Origin: JBEKUY01 sp049514555
Lineage (GTDB): Bacteria; Acidobacteriota; Terriglobia; Acidiferrales; UBA7541
Length of the DNA: 64,000 nt
Assembly: GCA_049514555.1 (NCBI GenBank)
Contig: JBEKUY010000003.1
Span: 124,001 to 188,000 of the forward strand
Direction of reading: 5' to 3'
Shown: positions 27,798 to 34,961 of the stretch, one piece after another
Layout: each line of letters begins with the position of its first letter
Numbering within the stretch: the stretch's first letter is position 1
Notes under the pieces: model-generated
What the model was told of the DNA's origin: nothing
Database searches by the model: none
The model's input: the letters and a program-made list of their open reading frames with translations, nothing else
Translations under genes and position numbers: made by a program

Positions 27798-29051
27798 ATG
27801 TTCAGCGAAGTCTTCAAGCAAGCCTGGGCATCGCTGGGAAGGAATCGCGTGCGGAGCCTCCTCACGATGCTGGGCATTATCTGGGGCATCGTTGCGGTGA
27901 CGCTGCTGCTCAGCTACGGCGCGGGCTTCCGCAGCGTGCTGATGTACACGTTCGAGGTGTTTGGCAAGGGTGCGGTGACCTGCTGGCCCGGAACGACGAG
28001 CGAACAAGCGGGCGGCGAGCGCGCCGGGAAAATCGTGCGCTTCGAGCAGGAGGATGCCGACTGGGTGAAGGCGCAATCGCCGCTGGTGAAGCGCGTGACG
28101 CTCGAAACGGTTAGCTGGCTGGGCATCGCCTACGGCGAGCGTTTGTCGCAGACGGCCATCCGCGGCGTACATCCCGAATATGGCGAGATGCGCAACGAGG
28201 TCCCCATGGAGGGCCGCTGGATTTCGCCGGAAGACTTCGCCGAGCGCCGGCGCGTCGTGTTTATCGGCGCGCGGCTGCGCAAGAAACTGTTCAGCGGGCA
28301 GCCGGCGATCGGGGAGACGGTCAGGATCGGCGGCGTGCGCTTCACCGTCATCGGCTCGATGGACACGAAATTCGCCGACAGCAGCTATTTCACGAGCGAC
28401 GACGAATCGGCGTTCATCCCCTACAGCGCGGCGGGCGATATGTGGGACGCCAAGTATGCCGCCGTCATGTTGTTTGAGCCGATCGCGCCCGTCTTCGAGG
28501 CGCAGGCCAAGGAGCAAGTGCGGGCCGCGGTGGCGAGCCGCCAGCGCTTTTCCGCGAACGACCAGCGGGCAATTCAGATGTTTGGGCGCGAAGAGTTCCG
28601 GCCGATCTACGAGGGCATCACCATCGGAACCGAGGCGATGATGTTTTTCATCGGCGCGCTGACGCTGGGAATCGGCGGGGTCGGGGTGATGAACATCATG
28701 CTGGTTTCGGTCGAGGAACGGACGCGGGAAATCGGCTTGCGGCGCGCGCTGGGCGCCCGGCGCAGCCACATCCGCTGGCAATTCCTGACGGAAGCGCTGG
28801 CGCTAACGCTGATCGCGGGGGCGATTGGAATCTTGCTTTCGGTGGCGATCACGTCAACCATCGGGACGCTGCCCTTCCTCGGCCCCGCCTACGAAGACGA
28901 TTCCGGGAAGGTGGATATCCACCTGTTGATTTCTGCCACCACGCTTGTGCTGTCCACTTCGATTCTGGTTGTGGTCGGTGTCCTGAGCGGGCTGTTTCCC
29001 GCCATTCAGGCCTCGCGTCTCGATCCGGTCGAAGCCCTGCGGTACGAGTAG
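27798..29051 (+). CDS. MacB-like ABC transporter permease 2
   Basis: A 417-residue paralogue of the preceding permease, with the same topology: one N-terminal membrane segment, a periplasmic MacB_PCD domain and three C-terminal segments, plus the coupling loop VEERTREIGLRRALGAR. The ATG follows the previous stop with no gap, so translation is likely coupled. The two permeases may form a heterodimer that recruits an ATPase encoded elsewhere. Confidence 0.88.
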   Translation: MFSEVFKQAWASLGRNRVRSLLTMLGIIWGIVAVTLLLSYGAGFRSVLMYTFEVFGKGAVTCWPGTTSEQAGGERAGKIVRFEQEDADWVKAQSPLVKRVTLETVSWLGIAYGERLSQTAIRGVHPEYGEMRNEVPMEGRWISPEDFAERRRVVFIGARLRKKLFSGQPAIGETVRIGGVRFTVIGSMDTKFADSSYFTSDDESAFIPYSAAGDMWDAKYAAVMLFEPIAPVFEAQAKEQVRAAVASRQRFSANDQRAIQMFGREEFRPIYEGITIGTEAMMFFIGALTLGIGGVGVMNIMLVSVEERTREIGLRRALGARRSHIRWQFLTEALALTLIAGAIGILLSVAITSTIGTLPFLGPAYEDDSGKVDIHLLISATTLVLSTSILVVVGVLSGLFPAIQASRLDPVEALRYE

Positions 29052-29082
29052 GATTGTTCTCACGCGGTCGATGGAGAGGAGC

Positions 29083-29238
29083 ATGACCTGCCCCTTCTGC
29101 TTACAAAAAGCAGAACTGGCACGCGATTCGTTCAGTTGGAGTGTTTTCGCCGACCCTCACGAAGGTTTTTCAGTATGCTCAACAAGTCGCCGAACTCTGG
29201 GTAATGAAAATTCACGAAGACCCAATGTACGTCTTTGA
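29083..29238 (+). CDS. Possible 51-residue CxxC protein (uncertain)
   Basis: ATG at 29083 is preceded by GGAGAGGAG, a strong SD. The frame starts MTCPFC, a zinc-ribbon or thioredoxin-like CxxC, and runs 51 codons to TGA at 29236-29238. The second half lies antisense to the DUF3828-like gene and has no recognisable fold. It may be a real small protein, a truncated gene remnant, or chance. Confidence 0.25.
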   Translation: MTCPFCLQKAELARDSFSWSVFADPHEGFSVCSTSRRTLGNENSRRPNVRL

Positions 29239-29677
29239 GCATCAGCTCGGGCACGACGTTGGGTTTCTCGCTCTTCTTTCCAGACCAGATGCCATAGACC
29301 TCGACCCAGCACCTGTCACCTTTCGTTGTGATCTTCCCCGCTACATAGCGTTCACCGGGATCCTGGCTGTTGAGGTACGGATCGGAGTCTAGCCCCACGA
29401 TTTCTCCAGGGACCTTGGCTTGCGCTGCGGAATCTTCTTTCAATTGCCGAAGAAGTTCGGGGCTGAACGCATGACTCTTGTATTTCAGCGCGAGGTCCGA
29501 AGTGTTTCCCGGGTTGTCTTTCAACGTCTTAGGGACGTACCAGTCATAGAAGCCCTGCACGAAATCTCGGCACGATTTTCGCATGTCCTGGGTGTTTTTC
29601 TCTTGTGCGTGGAGGAAGCAAGGTGTCGCTAGAAAGAAAACCAAACTCCAGCAGACAGTCGTTCTGGAGATTCTCAT
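29132..29677 (-). CDS. Secreted DUF3828-like protein
   Basis: A 181-residue exported protein: signal peptide of about 24 residues (hydrophobic VCWSLVFFLATPCFLHA, cleavage near HAQ). The mature part contains FVQGFYDWYV, the feature of DUF3828 proteins, and a C-terminal WVFVNFHYPE. Function unknown. The SD is GAGGGG about 6 nt before the ATG. Confidence 0.65.
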   Translation of the reverse strand: MRISRTTVCWSLVFFLATPCFLHAQEKNTQDMRKSCRDFVQGFYDWYVPKTLKDNPGNTSDLALKYKSHAFSPELLRQLKEDSAAQAKVPGEIVGLDSDPYLNSQDPGERYVAGKITTKGDRCWVEVYGIWSGKKSEKPNVVPELMLKDVHWVFVNFHYPEFGDLLSILKNLREGRRKHSN

Positions 29678-29752
29678 CGAATTACCCCTCTTAGCCGAAA
29701 ACCGATCTTGACGGGAGTCTACACCTAGACTGTTTCTCTTTTCAGTAGCTTG

Positions 29753-30280
29753 CTAGCTCTGGCCGAGGAGGTGATCGAGGTAGGCGAGCATGTCCGGCGA
29801 ATCCCACTGCTGCGGACCGATGATCTTGCGCGCAATGCGGCCGTGGCGGTCCACGATGTAGGTTTCCGGGTACATCGAGGTGCCGTACTCAAGCGGAATC
29901 TTCTTGGAAGGGTCGCGGAACGTGGGATAGGCGACCTTTTGGTCCTGCAGGAAGCGCTCGTAGGCGTCAGGATCTTCATCCACGCTGATCCCCAGGACCA
30001 CTCCCCCGCGCGAGGCGATCCGCTGTTCGAGGCGATTGAGCAGGGGCGTCTCTTCAACGCAGGGCGGGCACCACGTCGCCCAGAAATTCACCACGACAAC
30101 CTTGCCGTGCAGGTCGGCCAGCCGCATCTGCTTGCCGTCATGCTCGAAAGTGAACTGCGGCGCCGTTCGTCCGGCGATGCTGGCTTCCCCCTGGCGATAA
30201 CTCGGCATCGCGAAGCCAATCAGAATCGTCAGGGCAGCGGCCAGAACCAGCCAGGGCAGCACTCTCCGAAGGAAGGTCAT
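29753..30280 (-). CDS. TlpA/ResA-like membrane-anchored thioredoxin
   Basis: A 175-residue protein with one N-terminal membrane anchor (about 8-26) and a periplasmic thioredoxin domain. The active site is WCPPC in FWATWCPPCVEE, and the cis-proline region reads TSMYPETYIVD. Such proteins reduce disulfides in apocytochrome c or other exported proteins. No cytochrome maturation genes are in the window, so its client is unknown. A TATTAT hexamer lies 8 nt before the ATG and no SD is visible. Confidence 0.87.
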   Translation of the reverse strand: MTFLRRVLPWLVLAAALTILIGFAMPSYRQGEASIAGRTAPQFTFEHDGKQMRLADLHGKVVVVNFWATWCPPCVEETPLLNRLEQRIASRGGVVLGISVDEDPDAYERFLQDQKVAYPTFRDPSKKIPLEYGTSMYPETYIVDRHGRIARKIIGPQQWDSPDMLAYLDHLLGQS

Positions 30281-30341
30281 CGAATGCTATAATAACAGTT
30301 CCATCCGGGATGGCCGAGAGCAGTTCGAATATCCGCGTTCC

Positions 30342-31361
30342 ATGAGCCAAGCAATTCACGTCAGCGCCGTGGTTCCTGCACGCAATGAGGAAGACGTCAT
30401 TGTGGCGTGCATCGAATCGATCGCAACGCAACCGGAAATCGGCGAAATCATCGTCGTGAACGATCAGTCGAGCGACCGGACGCCGGAATTGCTGCGCGAG
30501 CTGGCGGGGCGCATCCCCAAGCTGCAGATCGTGGAAGCGGGTGCGTTGCCGTCCGGCTGGATTGGGAAGAACCACGCCGTGGCGGTCGGATCCGCGCGCG
30601 CCACGGGGCAATGGCTGTTGTTCGTCGATGCCGACGCGGTCCTTCAGCCGAATGCCGTGACGCAAGCGTTGCGGACGGCGGAGACGGCCGGTGCGGCGCT
30701 GGTGTCGTATTCTCCCGAACAAGTCACCGAGACCTGGTGGGAGAAAGCCCTCATTCCCTTCGTGTATGTGCGACTGACGCGGCGCTACCCTTTTGAAGCG
30801 GTGAGTGATCCGGCATCGCCGGCGGCCGCCGCGAATGGACAATTCCTACTGGTTCGCCGCGATGTCTACGATGCCGCCGGCGGGCACGAAGCCGGGGCCA
30901 GTGAAATGGTGGAAGACGTGGATTTGGCGCGGCGAGTCAAACAGGCTGGGTATCGGCTGCGATTCTCTCCCGGGAAGGGTGTGGTGCGCGTTCGCATGTA
31001 CCGGAAGTTCTCCGTGATGTGGGAGGGTTGGACGAAGAACCTGTATCTATTGATGGGCGACTCGCGGCGGCTCGTATGGCGAGAGCTGCTCACGGCGGTG
31101 CCGTGGATCGCGATTATTCTGCTGGCGCTGGGCGTGCGTTATCCCTTTCTGGCGCTGCTCGGGCTGCTCCTTCTGGTGTGGCGGCACGCCGCCTACGCGG
31201 CCGCCTTGCGGCATAACCAGGCGCCCGTCTCGCGAATCCTTTACTACGTGCCGGCGATGTTGCTCTATGGCGCGGCGCTGGCGGCTTCGATGCGGAGGTA
31301 CGCGAAGGGCCGCGTGGCGTGGAAGGGCCGCGAATATGTTGTCGGCGACGCCGCCCGCTGA
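30342..31361 (+). CDS. Family 2 glycosyltransferase, membrane-bound
   Basis: A 339-residue GT-A enzyme. It starts with VSAVVPARNEED and contains IIVVNDQSSDRT, LFVDADAV (DxD-type metal site) and EDVDLARRVKQAGYR (catalytic Asp region). GWIGKNHA near residue 65 is also found in CrtQ/HpnB-type transferases. Three or four membrane segments lie at the C-terminus (about 245-325). The acceptor is probably a lipid or isoprenoid; I cannot say which. It is 11 nt upstream of the first PTPS gene. Confidence 0.82.
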   Translation: MSQAIHVSAVVPARNEEDVIVACIESIATQPEIGEIIVVNDQSSDRTPELLRELAGRIPKLQIVEAGALPSGWIGKNHAVAVGSARATGQWLLFVDADAVLQPNAVTQALRTAETAGAALVSYSPEQVTETWWEKALIPFVYVRLTRRYPFEAVSDPASPAAAANGQFLLVRRDVYDAAGGHEAGASEMVEDVDLARRVKQAGYRLRFSPGKGVVRVRMYRKFSVMWEGWTKNLYLLMGDSRRLVWRELLTAVPWIAIILLALGVRYPFLALLGLLLLVWRHAAYAAALRHNQAPVSRILYYVPAMLLYGAALAASMRRYAKGRVAWKGREYVVGDAAR

Positions 31362-31372
31362 CTAGGAACGCA

Positions 31373-31801
31373 ATGGTCTATCTGACGCGCAAAATCGAGT
31401 TTTCGGCATCGCACCTGTACCACAATCCGGCGTTCTCGGCCGAGGAGAACCGGCGCATCTTCGGAAAGTGCAACAATCCGCACGGCCACGGACACAATTA
31501 CGTTCTGGAAGTGACCGTGGCAGGCGAACCGGACCCGGTGACGGGCATGGTGCTCGACCTCAAGGAACTCAAGGACATTCTTCAGAAGGAAATCATCGAG
31601 CGGATGGATCACCGGTTTTTGAACTACGAAGTGCCCGAGCTCGTCGGACAGATACCTACCTGCGAAAACATCGCCCGGGTGATCTGGGAGCTGCTCGAGC
31701 CAAGAATCACCCGAGGGCGGTTGCATCGCGTGCGGCTGTATGAAACGCCGGACCTGTTCGCGGACTGTTATCGGGACGGCGTGGAAGGCGCGGGGCAATG
31801 A
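31373..31801 (+). CDS. 6-pyruvoyl-tetrahydropterin synthase family protein, copy 1
   Basis: A 142-residue T-fold enzyme that uses 7,8-dihydroneopterin triphosphate. The zinc ligands are His14, His39 and His41, the catalytic Cys33 lies in GKCNNPHGHGHNY, and the other catalytic residues are DH (79-80) and Glu98. The CNNxxGHGHNY signature resembles eukaryotic-type PTPS more than the CxxxHGH of QueD. It overlaps copy 2 as ATGA, and folE follows, so product and substrate genes are coupled. I start at 31373; an upstream frame from 31319 overlaps the previous gene. Confidence 0.87.
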   Translation: MVYLTRKIEFSASHLYHNPAFSAEENRRIFGKCNNPHGHGHNYVLEVTVAGEPDPVTGMVLDLKELKDILQKEIIERMDHRFLNYEVPELVGQIPTCENIARVIWELLEPRITRGRLHRVRLYETPDLFADCYRDGVEGAGQ

Positions 31802-32226
31802 AGATCGAGCTGACCCGCCGATACCGCTTTTCGGCTTCGCACCGGCTGCACAACCGGCATCTCGGCGAGGAAGAGAACCAGCGCATCTACGGCAAGTGCA
31901 ACAATCCCTACGGGCACGGCCACAATTATGTTTTGGCGGTGAGTGTATCGGGTGCGGTAGATCCGGCGACCGGCATGATCGCGAATCTCGGCGAGCTCGA
32001 TGTGTTTGTGGAGCGCGAGGTGTTGGAGGATTTCGACCACCGGAACATGAACGCAGACGTGGACGCCTTCCGCAAGAAGGTGCCGACCACGGAGAATCTC
32101 TGCACGGAGATTTATGCGAGACTCTCGAAATTTCCCGCAGCGAAACTCGAACGGGTACGCCTCGAAGAAACGGGGCTCAATAGTTTCGAGTACACTGGAG
32201 AGAGCGACGAAAGGAACATTCCGTGA
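31798..32226 (+). CDS. 6-pyruvoyl-tetrahydropterin synthase family protein, copy 2
   Basis: Also 142 residues and clearly paralogous to copy 1. It keeps every key residue: His15, His40, His42 for zinc, Cys34 in GKCNNPYGHGHNY, the FDHRNMN motif, and the Glu of TTENL. Keeping both copies intact suggests separate substrates or a heteromeric enzyme. It overlaps both neighbours by 4 nt (ATGA and GTGA). QueD is an alternative for either copy, but queE and queC are not in the window. Confidence 0.87.
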   Translation: MKIELTRRYRFSASHRLHNRHLGEEENQRIYGKCNNPYGHGHNYVLAVSVSGAVDPATGMIANLGELDVFVEREVLEDFDHRNMNADVDAFRKKVPTTENLCTEIYARLSKFPAAKLERVRLEETGLNSFEYTGESDERNIP

Positions 32227-32834
32227 CCAAACCGACGGAAGAAATTCTGTTGCCCGAGGCGAGCAAGACTTCAGGGGAGAGTATCGCCGAGCTTGTCCGG
32301 CGGATGCTCTTGGCTTTGGGCGAGGACCCCGAGCGCGAGGGTTTGCGCCAAACGCCGGAGCGCTTTGAGAAAGCTTTGCGTTTCCTCACGAGCGGCTACC
32401 ACCAGGACATCGACCGCGTTTTGAACGGGGCCACGTTCAGCGTTTGCTACGACGAAATGGTCGTGGTGAAGGACATCGAGGTCTTCAGCGTGTGCGAACA
32501 CCACTTGCTGCCGTTTTTCGGCAAATGCCACGTGGCCTACCTGCCCAACCAGAAAGTGATCGGCCTGAGCAAGGTGGCGAGGGTGGTGAACATGTTCGCG
32601 CGGCGGCTGCAGCTCCAGGAGCGGCTCACTAGCCAGATCGCGAGAGCCCTCGACGAGAAGCTGAATCCTCAAGGGGTAGGCGTCATCATCGAGGCGCGGC
32701 ACCTGTGCATGGTCATGCGCGGTGTGGAGAAGCAGCATTCGCAGGCGGTCACCAGCGCCATGCTCGGCGAATTCCGCCAAAACAAACAGACGCGCGACGA
32801 GTTCCTCTCCCTTATCCGCCAGCCCAAATCCTGA
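32223..32834 (+). CDS. folE: GTP cyclohydrolase I
   Basis: A 203-residue enzyme converting GTP to 7,8-dihydroneopterin triphosphate, the first step to folate, tetrahydrobiopterin and queuosine. Zinc ligands are in SVCEHHLLPF and the later CMVMRG; GLSKVARVVNMFARR is the family signature. It starts at GTG overlapping the second PTPS stop, so its product feeds the two enzymes encoded just upstream. Confidence 0.95.
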   Translation: MTKPTEEILLPEASKTSGESIAELVRRMLLALGEDPEREGLRQTPERFEKALRFLTSGYHQDIDRVLNGATFSVCYDEMVVVKDIEVFSVCEHHLLPFFGKCHVAYLPNQKVIGLSKVARVVNMFARRLQLQERLTSQIARALDEKLNPQGVGVIIEARHLCMVMRGVEKQHSQAVTSAMLGEFRQNKQTRDEFLSLIRQPKS

Positions 32835-32853
32835 TATTTTCGTGAACTTGACC

Positions 32854-34383
32854 ATGCGAGTGTCCTCCGTGCGAACGATCATCTTGCTTGTAGCAGCACT
32901 CCTCACTCCGCTCGCGTTCGGCACGGGCACGGTCGCCGCCCAGTCGCCCAGCCCAGTTGAAACGATCACGGTTGACGCGACCGCTCCGTCGCATCCGTTC
33001 CCTCATTTCTGGGAGCAGATGTTCGGCTCGGGACGCGCCATCCTCGCGCTGCGCGAAAGCTACCGCAACGATTTGCGCGACACCAAGCGCGTTACCGCCT
33101 TCCAGTACGTCCGCTTTCACGCAATTTTCCACGACGAAGTCGGCCTGTACGACGAGGACAAGGATGGCCGGGCCGTCTTTGACTTTTCTTACGTGGACCA
33201 AATCTACGACGGCCTGCTGAAGAACGGCGTGCGCCCGTTCGTCGAGCTCAGCTTCATGCCGAAGAAGCTGAGTTCCGATCCGAACGCGCTGCACGCATTC
33301 TGGTACAAGCCGAATGTCGCGCCGCCAAAGGACTACGCCAAGTGGGACGCTATGATTGAGGCGTTTGCGCGGCATCTCATCGCCCGTTACGGCGAGGAAG
33401 AAGTTGGCAGTTGGTATTTCGAAGTGTGGAACGAACCCAATCTCGATTTTTGGGCCGGCGAGCCGAAGGAATCCACCTACTACGAGTTCTACGATCACAC
33501 GGCGCGGGCGCTCAAGCGGGTCAGCCCTTGCCTTCGCGTCGGCGGTCCTGCCACCGCGCAGGCCGCCTGGGTGGACCGCTTCCTCGCGCACTGCCAAGAA
33601 AGTCATGTTCCCGTTGATTTCGCCTCGACTCACGTCTACGGCAACGATCGCTCGGAAGATATCTTCGGCACGCACGAGGTCATTCCTCGCACCAAAATGG
33701 TCTGCCGCGCCGTCGAGAAAGTTCACGAGCAGATCGCGGCTTCACCCTTTCCCCACCTTCCTCTCATCTGGACCGAATACAACGCCAGCTATAAGAGCGA
33801 GCCGCAGGTGATGGACACGGCGTTCATGGGGCCGTGGCTCGCCGACACGATCCGTCAGTGCGACGGCCTGACCGAAATGATGAGCTACTGGACTTTCTCC
33901 GACGTATTCGAGGAACAGGGCGTTGTGGAGCGTCCCTTCCATGGCGGCTTCGGGCTCCTTGCCGCCGGTGGCATTCCAAAGCCGGCGTTCAACGATTTCG
34001 CTCTGCTGCACCGCCTTGGCAATGTGCGCCTCAATGTGAATTCTGCCTCTGCATTGGTGACCCGCCGCGCGGACAGCTCGTTGGTAATTGCTGTCTGGAA
34101 CCTGTTCCTGCCGGAGGAAGTCGGCGCGCCGAAGAGCCTGACTCTTTATTTCAAGGGCTTATCCGGTGAACGAACTGCACAGGTAAGAATAGTCGATGCC
34201 GGCCACGGGTCCCCGCTGCCGGCTTACGAAAAGATGGGTTCACCGCAGTTTCCGACGCGCGAACAGCAGAAGGCGCTTCGCAAAGCAGCCGCTCTGCCTC
34301 GGGCGCGGCAGCACGCCATCACCAACGATTCGTTGTCTCTAACGCTTCAGCCCCACGCTCTAGCCCTCATCGAAGTGCGGTAA
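32854..34383 (+). CDS. Secreted GH39-like glycoside hydrolase
   Basis: A 509-residue exported protein. A signal peptide of about 30 residues ends near TVAAQ. The TIM-barrel domain resembles family GH39 (beta-xylosidase/iduronidase): the acid/base Glu lies in FEVWNEPNLDF and the likely nucleophile in IWTEYNASY. A beta-sandwich follows at the C-terminus. Substrate not determinable. I start at 32854, 20 nt after the folE stop; the longer frame overlaps folE. Confidence 0.8.
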   Translation: MRVSSVRTIILLVAALLTPLAFGTGTVAAQSPSPVETITVDATAPSHPFPHFWEQMFGSGRAILALRESYRNDLRDTKRVTAFQYVRFHAIFHDEVGLYDEDKDGRAVFDFSYVDQIYDGLLKNGVRPFVELSFMPKKLSSDPNALHAFWYKPNVAPPKDYAKWDAMIEAFARHLIARYGEEEVGSWYFEVWNEPNLDFWAGEPKESTYYEFYDHTARALKRVSPCLRVGGPATAQAAWVDRFLAHCQESHVPVDFASTHVYGNDRSEDIFGTHEVIPRTKMVCRAVEKVHEQIAASPFPHLPLIWTEYNASYKSEPQVMDTAFMGPWLADTIRQCDGLTEMMSYWTFSDVFEEQGVVERPFHGGFGLLAAGGIPKPAFNDFALLHRLGNVRLNVNSASALVTRRADSSLVIAVWNLFLPEEVGAPKSLTLYFKGLSGERTAQVRIVDAGHGSPLPAYEKMGSPQFPTREQQKALRKAAALPRARQHAITNDSLSLTLQPHALALIEVR

Positions 34384-34400
34384 GAGCGCGTGACTCTTGC

Positions 34401-34428
34401 TTTACACTCCGATTGGCGATGTGTTAAT
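34401..34428 (+). promoter_or_regulatory. Promoter for rpsO, TTTACA-16-GTTAAT
   Basis: TTTACA (34401-34406) matches -35 in five of six positions; GTTAAT (34423-34428) matches -10 in four of six, with a 16-bp spacer. It lies about 57 nt before the rpsO start. Confidence 0.45.
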
Positions 34429-34484
34429 CTGAACTCAGGTCGAAGAGAAAAGAACAATACACGGGAAATGACGGAGAAGGGGAC

Positions 34485-34745
34485 TTGAGCGAAGCCAAAG
34501 CGGTGTTGATCGAACAATTCCGGATGCATCTGAAGGATACGGGCTCCCCGGAAGTACAGATTGCTCTTCTCAGTGAACGAATCAACTACCTGACGACACA
34601 TCTCAAGTCCCACGTTAAGGACCATGCATCGCGGCGCGGCCTGATCATGATGGTCAATAAGCGGCGCCGCCTGCTTGATTACCTCAACCGTCGTGACCCG
34701 GATCGGTATCGCGAGATTGTCGAACGGCTCAGTTTGCGGAAGTAG
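34485..34745 (+). CDS. rpsO: 30S ribosomal protein S15
   Basis: An 86-residue ribosomal protein that binds 16S rRNA in the platform. DTGSPEVQIALLSERINYLT and DHASRRGLIMMVNKRR are diagnostic. The start is TTG at 34485, since the ATG at 34468 is out of frame; GGAGAAGGGG gives a good SD. It precedes pnp, the usual bacterial order. Confidence 0.97.
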   Translation: MSEAKAVLIEQFRMHLKDTGSPEVQIALLSERINYLTTHLKSHVKDHASRRGLIMMVNKRRRLLDYLNRRDPDRYREIVERLSLRK

Positions 34746-34810
34746 TCGCCGGGAGATTTGCCCGGCCGCCCAAAAAGTCGGAAGTGCAGGCGGAAACTGC
34801 TTTGCCGCGT

Positions 34811-34847
34811 GCGACCCAGCAGGCCGGTAATCGGGTCGCGTTTTTTT
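34811..34847 (+). terminator. Intrinsic terminator between rpsO and pnp
   Basis: GCGACCC (34811-34817) pairs with GGGTCGC (34833-34839) around a 15-nt loop, followed by G and a run of seven T (34841-34847). Partial read-through would allow pnp expression. Confidence 0.75.
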
Positions 34848-34961
34848 GTGGTTGTTCGGACCCCGCGTCACGCCGCTGTTCTTAACTCTTCCCCATAACG
34901 CGGAATTCGTTCGAGCCGAAGGACGCTCTTCGCTGTGGCGAACGAACAAAAGGAAGCAAAC

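Noticed and set aside
29095..29115. TTCTGCTT-ACAAA-AAGCAGAA hairpin between convergent genes
   Set aside because: A perfect 8-bp stem but no T run on either side, so I do not call a terminator.
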